From positions 2,296,001 to 2,360,000 of the forward strand of contig JAQFVV010000157.1 of the NCBI GenBank assembly GCA_028023455.1: DNA of 64,000 nt. Direction: 5' to 3'. The translations under genes and the position numbers were made by a program. This stretch comes from Epiperipatus broadwayi (lineage: Eukaryota; Onychophora; Udeonychophora; Euonychophora; Peripatidae). Shown piece after piece: positions 34,532-47,616 of this stretch (positions are counted from its first letter, which is position 1; each line of letters begins with the position of its first letter). The notes under the pieces were generated by a model. It saw nothing but the letters and a program-made list of their open reading frames with translations, did no database searches and was not told where the DNA came from.

Positions 34532-35334
34532 ATTTTCAACTATTGGTGCTTCGCAAATTTAAAATATTACTCACATTATGTAGTAAAGCTACACAACATA
34601 TGAGGAAGAAAATTAGAGTTTATAAAATTTCAAATTATGCAACCTTTGTAGAAATAGTTTATCATGGTGATGGGAAACACAATAACTATACTAAGTATTA
34701 TATTTACTTTTCAGAAATAATCTTTATAGATCGTTGTTTAGCTTACTCTCATATTTCTATAAAAGATAAAACTATATAGTACTCACACTAGTGTCTTATA
34801 CTAGACTACTCAAGATTAAAAGACTACATTATGAAATAACTAAGTTTCAGTAATTATAAAATTGTCCAGGCAACATTTTAAATATTGGAAAGTGGAAAAA
34901 TATATTTTAATAATTAATAATTAAAATTCCCAAGGCATAAAGTTAATACATTCACTCAGTATCTAAAAAAGTAAATCATTAAAACTGCACCACTATTCCA
35001 AAGCATTAAAGAGCTACGAACTGTTTTAAGAAATTTCAAATTATTTAAAAGTATATACTTCATATGCAGTAATTATCATTGCATCATTATCCCAGTGATA
35101 TGAGCCCACAATATGACTATCATATTATTTATCTCTAATATCTTAATATCAGTTGAAAATGACTTTAGCCAAAATAATAAAGAAAAATTTGCAATAATTG
35201 ATTATTTTAAGAAATCACATACCTATATCTACAGTAGTTATTTTAAGATGTGTCTTGAATACTAATCACTTTTCAGCATATTTAATTCCAACAGAACATT
35301 TGCTGAGAATTTTTTCCCCAAAATAATGTTCTGA
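34532..35334. other. AT-rich DNA, nothing recognised
   Basis: The plus-strand open frame at 34519-34779 overlaps the palindrome arm and has no recognised domain; I do not treat it as a gene. Confidence 0.45.
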
Positions 35335-35485
35335 TAAGCCACCAATACACATGATCTCACACATGTGAAAAGGATAAATGCTCTCCAATATATATATATA
35401 TATATATTTCATGCTGAACCAGCACTCATCTGTTGGTCCAGATCACCAACTCCCCCCCACACATATATAATCAGTACTCAAGTTA
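35335..35485 (-). repeat. Family C fragment with TA-expanded helix III
   Basis: On the minus strand: GGACCAA, CAGATGA (35432-35426; second core base changed T to A), stem II GTGCTGGTTCAGCAT, GAAA (35410-35407), then a long (AT)n in the place of the short helix III, then TTGGAG. The flanks match the family C consensus. One core change plus the expanded helix III suggests an inactive copy. Confidence 0.65.
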
Positions 35486-36639
35486 TATTTCTTGACAGTC
35501 TGCTTAATAGGAAGTTAAATGCAAAACTTGTATCAGAAGTTGTTTTCTCTAAAATTACGAATTGGATCAAAAGTTAAGAAAATAGAGCATATACATACTA
35601 TTCATTGGATACAGATATACATTATCAATAGATTATAAGTGCATCATTAGAGAACATGATAATCATTTTTCCAATTGCAAACAAAAAAAAAAAAAGATGC
35701 TTCTCCACTGCTATACCAGAATGAGAACAAAGACAGTAACTAACTAACTGTTATGAATAGTGGCTTTTTTAACAATGATGAAAAAAAAAACTACATAGAA
35801 ATTTGTTTAAATTAGAGAAAAATTTATTAGCTCTATAGTATTAAGGGCTTTCAGCTTCTGAAGAATAAGGCAAAGATAAGTCTTGTAGTATTATTGCATG
35901 ATCTTATTTCTTAATATTAGTTTACACATTTAATAAATAGGCAGAATAATATTTTTATAAAAGTTAAGCACAAAATCGATAATTAGGCAACTGTACCATA
36001 TTTCTATAATTTTAGAGACCAGTTCTCTCTGACAGCTATCTATAAACTCAATCTAAAAATTGTGCAGCAACATTAAAATGGAGTACATTTTTGATTCTAC
36101 TATATAATGAGCCAGTGAAGTAAGCATATTTAATCATTGATATAAATGTATTGATTATATTGAGTAAAATTGCAGAAAATCATATTGTCTCATAGTTTCT
36201 TCCATTCTCTACACATATAAGGAAATCAGCCATTGAATAATTGATTTACCATTAAAAAAATAAATTTTCACTACCATAAATAAATACATATAAACCAAGC
36301 TAAAAAAAAATCTAGATTTAAATATTCAAACCATAAGATTGTTTGCAGATAAAAATAAAATACTTTCTCTGCCTAAAAAAATAATTGAATAACTTTTCAA
36401 AAATATTTTTCATATAGATACTGACCATTGTAATATAAACCAATTTAAAAACCTCTAAAAATATCTGGAGTTTAAAATACTCTAATAGAACAAGCTATTC
36501 TAAACATAGATAGCCTCATATAAAGCCTAAATATTTATTACCCATTCTCAAAGATATTTCATTCATCTGGACAAATGTTAACTTATTTAGTCAATTAAAA
36601 AAATCAGCAACAAACAAATCAGCCATGGAAAATAGTCTT
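35486..36639. other. AT-rich DNA, nothing recognised
   Basis: No gene, tRNA or shared repeat was recognised. Confidence 0.5.
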
Positions 36640-36750
36640 TAAGCCAATAAACATCACATGACCACTATCTCTTATGCTTGTGTATAACTGTTGTTAAAAC
36701 AGGCAAAACTCACTATATGTATGCCACACACAGCAAGCTAGTCTTTCTAG
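36640..36750 (-). repeat. Family A fragment
   Basis: The string AAACATCACATGACCACTAT followed by CTGTTGTTAAAACAGGCAAA matches, in inverted orientation, the 3' arm of family A at 18300-18370. It ends in AGCAAGCTAGTCTTTCTAG, which may be a remnant of the ribozyme helix III region (CTAGTC). Confidence 0.6.
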
Positions 36751-39700
36751 TTAAATTGCATTATTAATTTTTTAATAAATGGAAAACTGGTGTTTTGTCT
36801 GATGCATATATATTTTAGAAAATATTAACATCTTGAGAAAGCTATACTTCTTCATTTTTTCTCAGAAATCTCATTTGAAAACTGTGAACAACCAAGGGAA
36901 TGCCATTGGAATAGTTAATCTAGCTTACATATAGCAATTTTTTTTCTCTACTTCAGTTCTGTCATCTATTTTAAGCTTGTGAAATCAGTACTATGTCAAA
37001 TGGTAGTGCTTAACAATTTCCTATCTTCCGCAACCCTATCCATATGCATAAATCAGTCTTCACAAGCAAAATGCCTATCAAGAATAATGTTCATAAAAGT
37101 TATTAGAGAAGTTTCTAAGAAATAGCAGCCAGCGAAGCCAAAAAAAAAAAAAATTCAACAAGTCAGGAATTTAAAAAAAAAAATGATAAAAAAGACTGAA
37201 GAATTGAGAATTTCATACATATTAAAAATATTTCTCATCACAACAAAAACTCTAGCTATCATGTTTCACAGTGGAAAAAATTATTAGAGACCAAATAAGT
37301 TGAATATGTTAAAAAGATAATCTGATTGTGAATCTAGTTCTATGGCAGAAAAGATGAGATAAATAGTTATAGAAGCAAAGAGCCCAAGCCATTCAACAGT
37401 AGTAGCATAAAATGTTGAATAACAAATAAAGATTGCTAACCAGATTATTTGATATTGCAGAAAGAATCAATAATGATTTAAGTAGTATATTGCAAGTAAT
37501 AAATTCACAAAGAATTACAATTTCAGAGTTTAAAATAAATTCATTAGACTGTATTTTTTTTTTTTTTAATAATGCTAATCTACTCTGGTAATAGTTGCCT
37601 GTCTTTTTTTATATATGTATGAACACTTGCACTTCCTCAATTTTCCATTTACCATTACGTTTCGTTTATATTTGTACATCTCAGTTATTTTATGATGTAA
37701 TTCATAGCAGCATGTGCAGATATTTATTTTCAAAGGTATTTTATTGATTATTCAAAAGACTACTTTTTTTTTCTTGCTATACATCCAAAATATATACAGA
37801 TTGCAATTTTTTCATAATAGCCCTTATTCTTCTGACTTTTTGGAGATATTTATAATGTTAGTGACTCAGGTTCTGTTTCATTAGGGACCATCTGCAGATA
37901 TTTAACTACTTAGTATAACATATATGTATTAAACATAATTTTGTTTCATACGTAAAATTAAAAAAAAAAAAGTAATACCAAAACAGATGTTGACACTCAT
38001 GTTTTTGTTCTAATAATATTTATGCATACTGATTAAGTCTGAAGTAAGACTTTTTCACACAAACGCACGCACACGTTTTTTTTTTTATGTTTCGAAAGGT
38101 GCAAAAGGATTGAACTCATTAAAAAAAAGGTAAAATGTTAAGATATTAGTGAGTTCTGATACGAAACATTACCATATATGAGTGCGCGTATATATACAAA
38201 TTTTATAACGCTTATCTATTAAAAACAGAAAAACAAGATTTTTGTTTTGTTGCTTCTCTAATCTGGTTCTCTTAAGCCAGAAGCATTTAAAAAAAGACTA
38301 CTCATGATTCAAGGAACGTATCAACGCTATAACTGTTTTCATCTACTTCGTAATTGTTAATATTTTTAGGTATAATTATTAGCCATACTCCAGGAAAAAA
38401 GGACAGTTATTCCTAATCTTATTAAATATAAATTATTTTAATTCTCACTCAAAACAATTAAGCAAAATGAATGCAAGTGATAAGTTGTGATAATATTTTT
38501 ATCAAGAGATTGATTAAACGATTTGATTTTATAAGTCATGCAATTTTCTCCAAAATATTGTCCTCTGGTGGTGAAAAAAAAAAAAAAAAAATTTTTTTTA
38601 AGAGAAATTAATATTTTTTAATATTATTCACATTATTAATTTAATCTGTTTTCTTTTTTGAAGTTTTTCTAGGTAATTGTTATTAATCACAGGTAAAAGA
38701 GGCACTGTTCGGTGATGGTCGGATGAAAAATTTTTGATTCTTAATTATTTAAAGAGTACCGTATCCATTAAATGTATTATTGTTTATAGAATGCGTACAG
38801 TATTTCCAGAAGCGAAATAAAAAAATTTGCCCGGGGAATTAACAATGAATGGCGCTTATTATTTCTAATTTTAACAGCAAGAAGCCCTTGCAATAAAATT
38901 AACGTCATTTCCTTTATATATCAAAGATATTTTGCAATTTCATCAAATAGAAAATAATTTATCATTATTAAGAAAAAATATTATAATATTATTAACAAGA
39001 ATAAAATTAAATTAAAGCAATGTAAGAAGTTTTAAGCAATTCATTTGAACTTAACTATTATTTGAATTTTTTTTTTTTTTTGGAATTAGCCTGAAACGTT
39101 TTTGTGTAAATCGTCGAGGGTGGTTAACTTGTTCAAATCATTTCACGTGTTAAATTAATCTTAAAAGAAAATGCAATTAGTAGATGAAAAATGAAATGCT
39201 TTAGTCAAATAATTCGTAAAAATAGGGTTGCTTAATTTTAGATCTTTTTTTTTTTTCTAAACTATTATAAGCTTTTCATATTTACGTATCCCACACACAC
39301 ATACCGTTCGCAATTTTTCTGCGATTAATACAACGTAGGCATGTGCATATACATTACTGTATTTGCGCTTATGTACATATGTTTCGCGTGTCTAGTTTCG
39401 TAATATTTTGACTCAAAACAAGAATTCAGTTATTCATAATCAATCACATTTAATTTGCTAGTATAATATTTCATTGAATTTACCGCTGGAAAAATTAACT
39501 ATTCATTAAGTCAAACATTTACCATAACACAACTTTTCCTGACTGTTTCAGTATATTCCAATATACAGTAATTAACCAAATCCACGATTTCATTTATATT
39601 TATTTCAGTTTTATTATGTTTTGGTATATATTTTCTGTTTTTTATTATTATTATTTTATTGTTTACATTTTTTATGGTATTATTTATATTGTTATGTATT
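36751..39700. other. AT-rich DNA, no supported gene
   Basis: No coding region is supported. Poly(T)/poly(A) tracts occur at 37554-37568, 37141-37153 and 38575-38595. A few CpG-bearing strings (39090-39400) give slightly higher GC without an identifiable element. Confidence 0.5.
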
Positions 39701-39724
39701 TTATTTTATATTGTTCATTATATC

Positions 39725-39775
39725 ATAACTCTGAAGAAGACTGAAGGACAGTCAAAACGTAAGATTGTGCATGCA
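39725..39775 (+). ncRNA. Hammerhead-like retroelement end motif
   Basis: The order CTGAAGA (39731-39737), hairpin GACTG-AAGGA-CAGTC (39739-39753), AAAACGT is that of a hammerhead core with G12 changed to A. Helix I does not form well. CTGAAGA-hairpin-AAACGT strings are common at the ends of interspersed retroelements. I take it as a relic, probably inactive. Confidence 0.35.
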
Positions 39776-42534
39776 TATAGGTACAATAAACGGTTTTTGC
39801 TAAAAAGTGTTCAAAGTAATGGGTAAATTTCATTTATACAGTAACTAACTGAAACATTTTCTGTACATTAGTATTTCATTTTAGTTTTTAAACAAAAATC
39901 TAGTTAGTGTTTATTTATTAACAAATTTATATAATTTTAGCAATAGATTAATTATTTTTTAAAAAGTAATATATTACATGTGTTCCATCAAAATATAAAT
40001 ACATATATATAAAATAATATAAATCCATAAAATATTTAATAGTTACATCTTATAATAATTCATACAGCACATAAAAAAAGTCAACCTGTTAATTTGGAAA
40101 ATATTAATACTGTATTCCAATTCTTTCTTTTATCTTAGTTATAATTTTGTTTTTAAATCTACTGTCATTATTAGCAAATGCTGTAATACTAGTACATAAT
40201 TATCCAATCAAAATAAGGACATACTTTTATATGTAGTGCTATGGCTAATTTTAATTTTATGTACTCTAATTTCACCTTCATTCCATATTGCCTTTCTTTG
40301 CAGATAATCATTGCATCTATAGAACATAAAATATATTTTTCCCTTGATTCCAAAGCAATGATAACATGAAAAAATCTTCATTGATATCAAAAGATTGATT
40401 ATTAGTTGATAATATGATGATTCAATTCAAGTTTAGAAAAGTTAAGTTCAATGTTAAGTAGTATTATGATACATTAAAGTTAGATAGAAGTAATTTGTCT
40501 GTGGAGAGTTATCACAAAAGTGATTTGTTATGTCATATGAGAGATGCAGTCAATGATTGAAAGTTAAGTGGAATGATAGTGAGAGGTCTAAAGATTGAAA
40601 GGTCACTAACAAAGAAAACAGAATGAGACTAAATAATAATATGAAGGTGAAAAAGATTTTCAGTAATATTTCCAATGATTTAATAAAAGGATACTGTAAA
40701 CAATATTAAAGCAAGCAATGAGTCACAATATAATTTAGAATAATAAGTATAAGTAATGATGGTGTGGTAAGAGTTCTTGAAGCATTGAGAGCAAATGATT
40801 CCAATTCATGAAACTAAAACTGACTTTGAAGTCTAGTTGACAAGCAACAAAAATCTGTGTATTTATGGGTTTCAACAAATATAATATTTTCATGCAACAA
40901 CAAAATAATGGGGGCCACATTAATCTTTTATGATGACATAATATTGAAGATTCTATTAGGATTAGATCATTTCTTATGGATGATATATGAATTAACTTTC
41001 TGAACAATATCTTTATGACTTAAGTCATTTGATGACTGATGTATTATTACTAATGGCTTCTTTTTAAGACAAAATATAATGTTAATTAACAGACTCAGAA
41101 TATCAGTTTTGTCTAAAGTTACTTGGCTAAAACGCGCATGTAAGACTAGGATAATGATGTGATCAAAATTTTTATAGATGATATCAGAAATTATGTTATT
41201 AAAATGTGGTTTAATGTTTTTTTAGTGACAGATTTTATAAAAAATTATATGTGAAGTAGGTAGAAAAATTTATCAATTTCATATAATAAGTGGAAGGTAT
41301 TTTATAACACATTGAACTGCAATAAATTTGTTTACCTTTTAAGACATTCAAAGATTTATATATATATTCCAATACCAAACACAAGAAAGTTAATATTCTA
41401 AGTAATATAACAGTTTCTATTATGCTAAATGTACAATCCAGCATAAATTAACATAGAATTAATGAGCTTCAAAAGTTGCAGCAAATATTTATCAAGTCTA
41501 AAAGGCATATGATTTTGGTTATCAAGGAGAGAAAAGATGCTTAGTTTCAGCTTGCAGTTTATAGCCTAAGGAATTCACAGCTTTAAAATAAAAATTGTCA
41601 TTAAGCACAAAATTTATAATGTCAATCTGTAGTTAAATTAGATTTTTCAAATTAAAATTAGCAAGATATGAGAACTATTTCCAAAATGCCAATTGAAAGC
41701 ACATCATAGTAAAAAAGTATTGGGCAGCAAGTATAATGCTGAAGATTCCATCCAATATTAACATGTTCAATTAAAAAATATATAAATAAGAATGTGTTGG
41801 TTAAATTCTAGCAAGTTGAGTGTAACACATGCATAGTCAGAGAACACATGGTTTAAAAATAGATAGTCTGAGAAACATAACTGAACAGGTATTTGTAATT
41901 TTTAAAAAAATGATTGCAAAACTAAATAAACAAGATTAGACTGCAGTGGAGAAGAGAGTGCATCATAATGACAAAACATTCAAAAATAATTGTAAAAGAG
42001 CATACAATAAGTATCTATGAGTAATATATCATATGCTACAAACAACCTTTTACTTTATTATAGTCAGAAAGTAAATCACTTAAATAAAAAGAAAAAAAAG
42101 ATTACAATGGAAATAGCTGATAATAGTATTATTTATTTATTTATAAAAATAATTATACTAATATATACAATTAAATATTTACATCTAAAAATTATTATAC
42201 GGAAATATTATATATATAATTTCATATAAGATTGTAATAAACCAAATTTATTTAACATAACAGATAAATATATAAAACTTTAATTTTTTTTAAATATAAG
42301 TTTCATACTTATTAGCAACATTCCAACGTCTTGATTTGAATGAACATTAAATATGTAATCATGATTAAGAGTTTAGAGAAAGGCTGAAAAAGTTGAAGGA
42401 GAAATCCTGTTTCAATAATTACCAATGTTTTATCAAGATGAGTACAGTATACATGTTTTAATTATATTATGTGGGAAGAATTAAGATCATGAATATTCAT
42501 GGCTGAAATATTTAAATTATATATATTATTTAAT
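39776..42534. other. AT-rich DNA, no supported gene
   Basis: The frames at 40208-40390, 40735-41007 and 41235-41444 are short, AT-driven and without recognisable motifs. No clear repeat was found. Confidence 0.5.
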
Positions 42535-43028
42535 TAGACAGGATTTGAACCCCGACTTTCAAACTTCCTTCTGTTACCCACTTTATCTTATACAAACTAT
42601 ATCCATGACCACATACATCTGAAAAATATAAATGATCTCCAATATATATATTTCATGCTGAACCAGCAATTGTCAGTTGCTCCGGATCATTTCCCACACA
42701 CCCACATATATAATCAGTGCCATTATCAGATTTTCACTGACATGGATGGCGGAAGAGTTGGAGAGTGGAGAAGATTGAAGCCTGCCCATTAAAGTTTGAA
42801 AATTTTCTATTTTAATATAAGCCAAACACTAATTTTATATATATGTGTGGGGATGATGTTCCAAACCAACTGATGGATTGCTGGTCAACACCAAATATGC
42901 ATATTGGAGATCATTTACCTTTATTACATGCATGTGGTTATGTATATCAGTTGTATAAAATGGAGTGGGTAACTGAAGGGAGCTTGAAAGTCTGTGTTCA
43001 AATCCACTCTAATTACATCTACCTTAAG
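42535..43028. repeat. Family C inverted pair
   Basis: A minus-oriented family C half (42535-42720) is joined head to head with a plus-oriented one (42720-43028). Both hold ribozyme relics. In the left half the core reads CTGACAA (changed at G8) with GAAA intact. In the right half it reads CTGATGG (42870-42876) with CCAAA in place of GAAA. The outer ends GGATTTGAACCCCGACTTTC and its complement match. Confidence 0.75.
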
Positions 43029-43739
43029 TATATACATTAGACTTGTATTTAAATATAATATAATTTAATAAAATCTTTTAAAAGATATTTCTATTTAACT
43101 TGTTTAGCAGTAAAATTTTTGTTTACTTGTATTTTCCTACAAAATTGAAAATAATTATATTAAATGGAAACAGATTATTTTTTATATCTGAAAATTATTA
43201 AGAATATTCATAAAATAATAATAGTTAGCAGCCTATAAATTAAATTAAAATGAAGTAGTAGGTATACATGTATTCCTATGCTATATATCTGTGATATGCA
43301 AGTGGAAAATAATATAGACCTAGCTCTACTTGTATTTTTTTTTTAACTATAATTCAAAAAGTATATTCTCAGCATACTATAAATTTCACTTTCTGAAGCA
43401 GATATTATATCTACTTCCTTTTAAATCATTGATAGCATTTAGTAATATTTGCCAGAATAGTCTTTTCCAGCTACATATTATATAATAATTTGTTTATTAA
43501 AAAAAAACTACACAAAAATAAATGTAAATGGCAGGAATATTAATTTCAAAAATACAGAGATAAGTAGTAGTTAATAGCAATATAACCTAAATGCATTTTC
43601 AGTACAATAAATGCAATTTGTTTAGTTTTTAAAGCATAAATAAATTTACAATATAATTGTAAATCTTCATAGCATTTAATAGTTACTATAACATTAAATG
43701 CATTTTAGATCTATTTTATTTACAATACTACAAGCTCTC
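43029..43739. other. AT-rich DNA, nothing recognised
   Basis: No gene or repeat is supported. Confidence 0.5.
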
Positions 43740-44010
43740 TTTAGTTATCCACTCCATCTTATATTACCAATACTCATATCACAAATATATAAAAAAGTTA
43801 AATGATCTCCAATATATGTATTTCATGCTAAACCAGCACTCATCAATTGGTCCTGATCATCATCTCCCACACACATATATAATCAGTGTTCAGTTTATAT
43901 TAAGATAGCATGTCTTCAAACTTCAATGGACATGCTTCAATCTTCTACACCCTCCAACCCTTCAGCCATCCATATTATTGAAAATCTGATGAATACTCAA
44001 AGACCTTGTT
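43740..44010 (-). repeat. Family C unit, ribozyme with one core change
   Basis: On the minus strand: outer helix I ATGATC, loop AGGA, CCAA, core TTGATGA (43846-43840; C3 changed to T), stem II GTGCTGGTTTAGCAT, GAAA (43824-43821), helix III ATA-CA-TAT and TTGG/GATCAT. It differs from the intact copies by a single C-to-T core change, which should abolish cleavage. The flank continues through TTCAAACTTCAATGGACATG and CCTCCAACCCTTCAGCCATC. Confidence 0.75.
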
Positions 44011-44220
44011 GATGCAATATTGTTGACATATGCATGTTTACTTTAAATCACTCTGGCTCTCATATATAGGACCTTAATAAGTCCATTTATGAATAAATAC
44101 ATATTCTACCAAGGATTTTATATTTAATATGTATATTGAGAAAGTAATGATATGAACTTTTAGAATAGATAATACGTTACATTCACATAATATTCATATA
44201 ATATTAATATCATTTATATT

Positions 44221-44409
44221 CTTTATTACTTTATACAATGATTTTTTACAATCTACAATTCACTATGATGGTTTTGATTGCCCCAGCAATCTTCTTCAGA
44301 ACTTCAACAACTTCTTTGTAAGTAGAAGTTCTGAAGAAGATTGCTGGGGCAATCAAAACCATCATAGTGGATTGTAGATTGTAAAAAATCATTGTATAAA
44401 GTAATAAAG
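44221..44409. repeat. Near-perfect 189 bp hairpin (family J)
   Basis: The arms CTTTATTACTTTATACAATG (44221-44240) and CATTGTATAAAGTAATAAAG (44390-44409) continue inward almost without mismatch to a small centre near 44315. Each arm carries CTGAAGA, hairpin GATTGC-TGGG-GCAATC, AAAACC (plus strand 44331-44359), that is, a hammerhead-like order with G12 changed to A. Arms this similar indicate a recent origin or homogenisation. Confidence 0.9.
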
Positions 44410-45917
44410 AATATCGATGATATTAATATTATATGGATTTGGCAATGCAATAAGAAAGATAAAATCTTTCTTATAATGAGGCATTTACTATAACCCACTG
44501 TGATTGGATATGGCTCTGCATTGTTTAATATAGTAATAGAGTGACAGATTTTAGAGTTCAAGGTTCATCATGATCTATGGTTCCAACTGTCATTTCCAAT
44601 GTTTAAACTTCTTAATTCCAAGCAATAAACTATTTGATTGTTTTTTTATTGCATACTGTAATATAGAATAATTCTTTTCTTCTTTGACAGTTTAAGACAA
44701 TCTATTAATTGTATAATTTTTACAATTTTTTTCTCATTCACAATCTTAAAAATTTGAACTTTTAAAAACTTTTTCTCTTGATAATGCAGTAACATGTAAT
44801 ATCAGAAAAATCTTTAAGTTATAAAGATATTAGAAATTGATAGAATTAAGTTATTTTTTGTAATAAATTGCAAGTTTTTAAATGACTTTGCAGTTATTGT
44901 CTTTACTATTTTGGAAAGAGATGACTAAATCAGAACAAAATTTTTTACACTAAGTTTATTCAATCATTCACATTTTTGTTAAATTTAGCAATGTCTCAAC
45001 AACTGTTAGATAGAATTCTGTTTGAACATTTTTTTTTTACTTTTGTGATTTGTTTATACACAATAGGTAGTTTTTTAAAATAATATTTAGCTTTATTATT
45101 GCCTAGCATACTTTGAATATGTTTTTACTATTTGTCTATGTGGAAATTTAATAACAAAACAATGATTTACTTGCATTTCTTATAACTAGAAATTTGTGTT
45201 TCTACCTTCACTTCCACAATAAAATCTATATATTAATATATATTTTTTAAATGATTCACCAGATTTAACAGCACTTCAAAATATAATAATCTGACAAAAA
45301 CATTACACTATTTATTTATTTATTAAAATACATATTCAAATGGTTTTTATTGTCTATGAATTCATAAAAAGTTTGAATACCGGATATGCCAAAATTGAAA
45401 AGATCTAAGGGCCTTACACACCAGAGTCTGGCATTAAGCCACACATGACATTTATTTATTTGTTAATTATGAAAATGCTATAAAATTATCAATGCTTAAT
45501 CAATACATTAGCAATGGAGTACTAAACACATTATAAAGCTTTCTTGCATACATTCAGTATATGTAGAATGAAGTATTACACATTTGTAAAAGGAAAAAAG
45601 AAACACGATAAGAGCTCAAAACAAAAAGATTATATATATGTTATAAAAAGTCCTTTATATACATAGACATTTTTTTAATTATTTTATCCCAAAAGTTTAA
45701 AATATTAATAATAATGTAATAAAACTATTTGGTTAATTGCTGATTTAAAATGTTTAATTTTTTCTTCATTGTAATTTTTCTGTTTAAGAAATTCATTGAT
45801 TAATGTTTTAACAATTTGACTGATTGGTATATGCATATTACTGCATATGGCAACATATAAAACTTTTTATCAGCAATACAATATTTAATATTTGATTGAA
45901 CACAAGTATAATTTATA
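44410..45917. other. AT-rich DNA, nothing recognised
   Basis: The minus-strand frame 44304-44561 begins inside the hairpin and is not credible as a gene. No other feature was found. Confidence 0.5.
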
Positions 45918-46498
45918 TACCTGGAGTTTTAAATGAAATTATATAAGTGATTTGAACTTAGACTTTCAAACTCCTTTCAGCTTTTCACTCTATCTCACAA
46001 ATGATCCACATTACCACACATGTGAAAAAGATAAATGATCTCCAATACAATATTTGGTGCTAAACCAGCATACATCATTTGGTTCAGATAATCATCTTCC
46101 ACACACATATATAATTAGTGCTTGGTTTATATTAAGATAGCAAATCTTCAAACTTTAACAGACAGACAACAATCTCTTCAGCCATCCAAATTTGAAAATC
46201 TAATGATGGAATGCCCAAATCCCTTATTGATGCCAATATAACTGTCAATTCCAGGTTGACTTTAAGTCTATCCATTTAAACCCGTAGAAGAGGATGGCCA
46301 GGTTACAGGCTAAATCTTACATACCTGGAGTTTTGAATGTAATTATATAAGTGATTTGATTTTAGACATTCAACTTTCCTTCAGCTATCTATTCTATCTC
46401 ATACAACCAATACACATAATCATAACATGTGAAAAAGATACATGATCTCCAATGTATTTATTTCATGCTGAACCAGCACATCAGTTGGGCCAGATCAA

Positions 46499-46533
<35 letters not shown>

Positions 46534-47216
46534 ATGTGCTTAGATAAAAAATCTTCAACTTTAATGGACATGTTTCAATCCATTCAACCCTTAGCCATCC
46601 ATATCATTGAAAATCAGATGACAGAATAACCAAATATTGATTGAATGAGCTAGAGTGCATAGCTGTATGAAGTTTGAAAGTCTAGTTCAAATCATTTATA
46701 TAATTATATTCAAAATCCAGGTATATAAATTATACTTGTGTTCAATCAAATATTACAAATTTAGCCTGTATCCTGCCCTTCCCTCTTCTGTGTATTTAAA
46801 TGAATAAGGTTCTGTACATGAGGGGTCAGAATGACTTAAGGTCAACATGGGGTTGACAATAATATTGGCTTCAACAGGGGATTTGGGCATTCTATCATCA
46901 GATTTTTAATGGTATGGATGACTGAAGAGTTAGGATGGAATAGATTAAAACCTGTCGATTAAAGTTTGAAGATTTGCCATCTTAATATAAACAGAGCATT
47001 AATCATATATGTATGTGAGAGGTAATGATCTGGATTAACTGATGAATGCTGGTTTAGCATGAAATACATATATTGGAGATCATTTATCTTTTTCATAAAT
47101 ATGTGATATGTGTATCAGTTATCTAAGATGGATCAGTTATCTAAGATGGAGTGGAATAGCTGAAAAGAGATCAAAAGTCTAAATTTAAATCACTTATGTA
47201 ATTACAATACAATATT
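45918..47216. mobile_element. Family C cluster: two direct units plus one inverted
   Basis: TACCTGGAGTTTTNAATG occurs at 45918 and 46322, giving a 404 bp tandem period of minus-oriented units. From about 46650 the sequence inverts: 46690-46760 is the reverse complement of 45880-45960, and a plus-oriented unit runs to 47216. Ribozyme state differs by unit: unit 1 core is ATGATGT with stem II present (inactive), unit 2 has lost one core A (CTGATG directly before the stem) but keeps GAAA, and the plus unit is complete (47025-47083). A (CA)n(TA)n tract interrupts unit 2 at 46500-46522. Confidence 0.8.
47025..47083 (+). ncRNA. Hammerhead ribozyme, family C copy 2
   Basis: Core CTGATGA (47039-47045), a perfect five-pair stem II ATGCT-GGTTT-AGCAT (47046-47060) and GAAA (47061-47064) are intact. 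Helix III is ATA-CA-TAT (47064-47071); cleavage-site base A (47072). Helix I has inner TTAA/TTGG (47035-47038 with 47073-47076, two G/T pairs), internal loop TGGA/A, and outer ATGATC/GATCAT (47025-47030 with 47078-47083). It is the best family C copy; the A at the cleavage site and the G/T pairs may slow it. Confidence 0.85.
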
Positions 47217-47616
47217 TATAAATTGATCAACAATCTAAGTAGAGTTCATGGTACAATTAAAGACTCGTAGGCATGGTGCTAATACTGAAATATACAGTTT
47301 TTGAAAAATCACACAATATCTGTTTGTAGACTAGGTAAGTTCAGTTGATAATAATTATGACCTAAGTAATCAAACGTTTTGTATAAAATCCTAATTAATA
47401 TTTATTTGTATCATTATTGTAATATTAAAATAGTTACATGTAGCACATTTTCCTTCCAAAGTCAAATTTTATTCACACTTAAAGCATAATACAAAGGAAA
47501 TCAACAAATTGTAAAACTAAGTTTACAATGATTAATCAAATAAATACAACAGAAAAACAATGAATTTAGGCTAATTACAACTGTTTCAATGAAACTGAAT
47601 TAAAGACAAAAACTAC
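47217..47616. other. AT-rich DNA, nothing recognised
   Basis: No gene-like feature. The right part may belong to a further diverged copy of the 288 bp repeat that follows, but I could not establish it. Confidence 0.4.
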
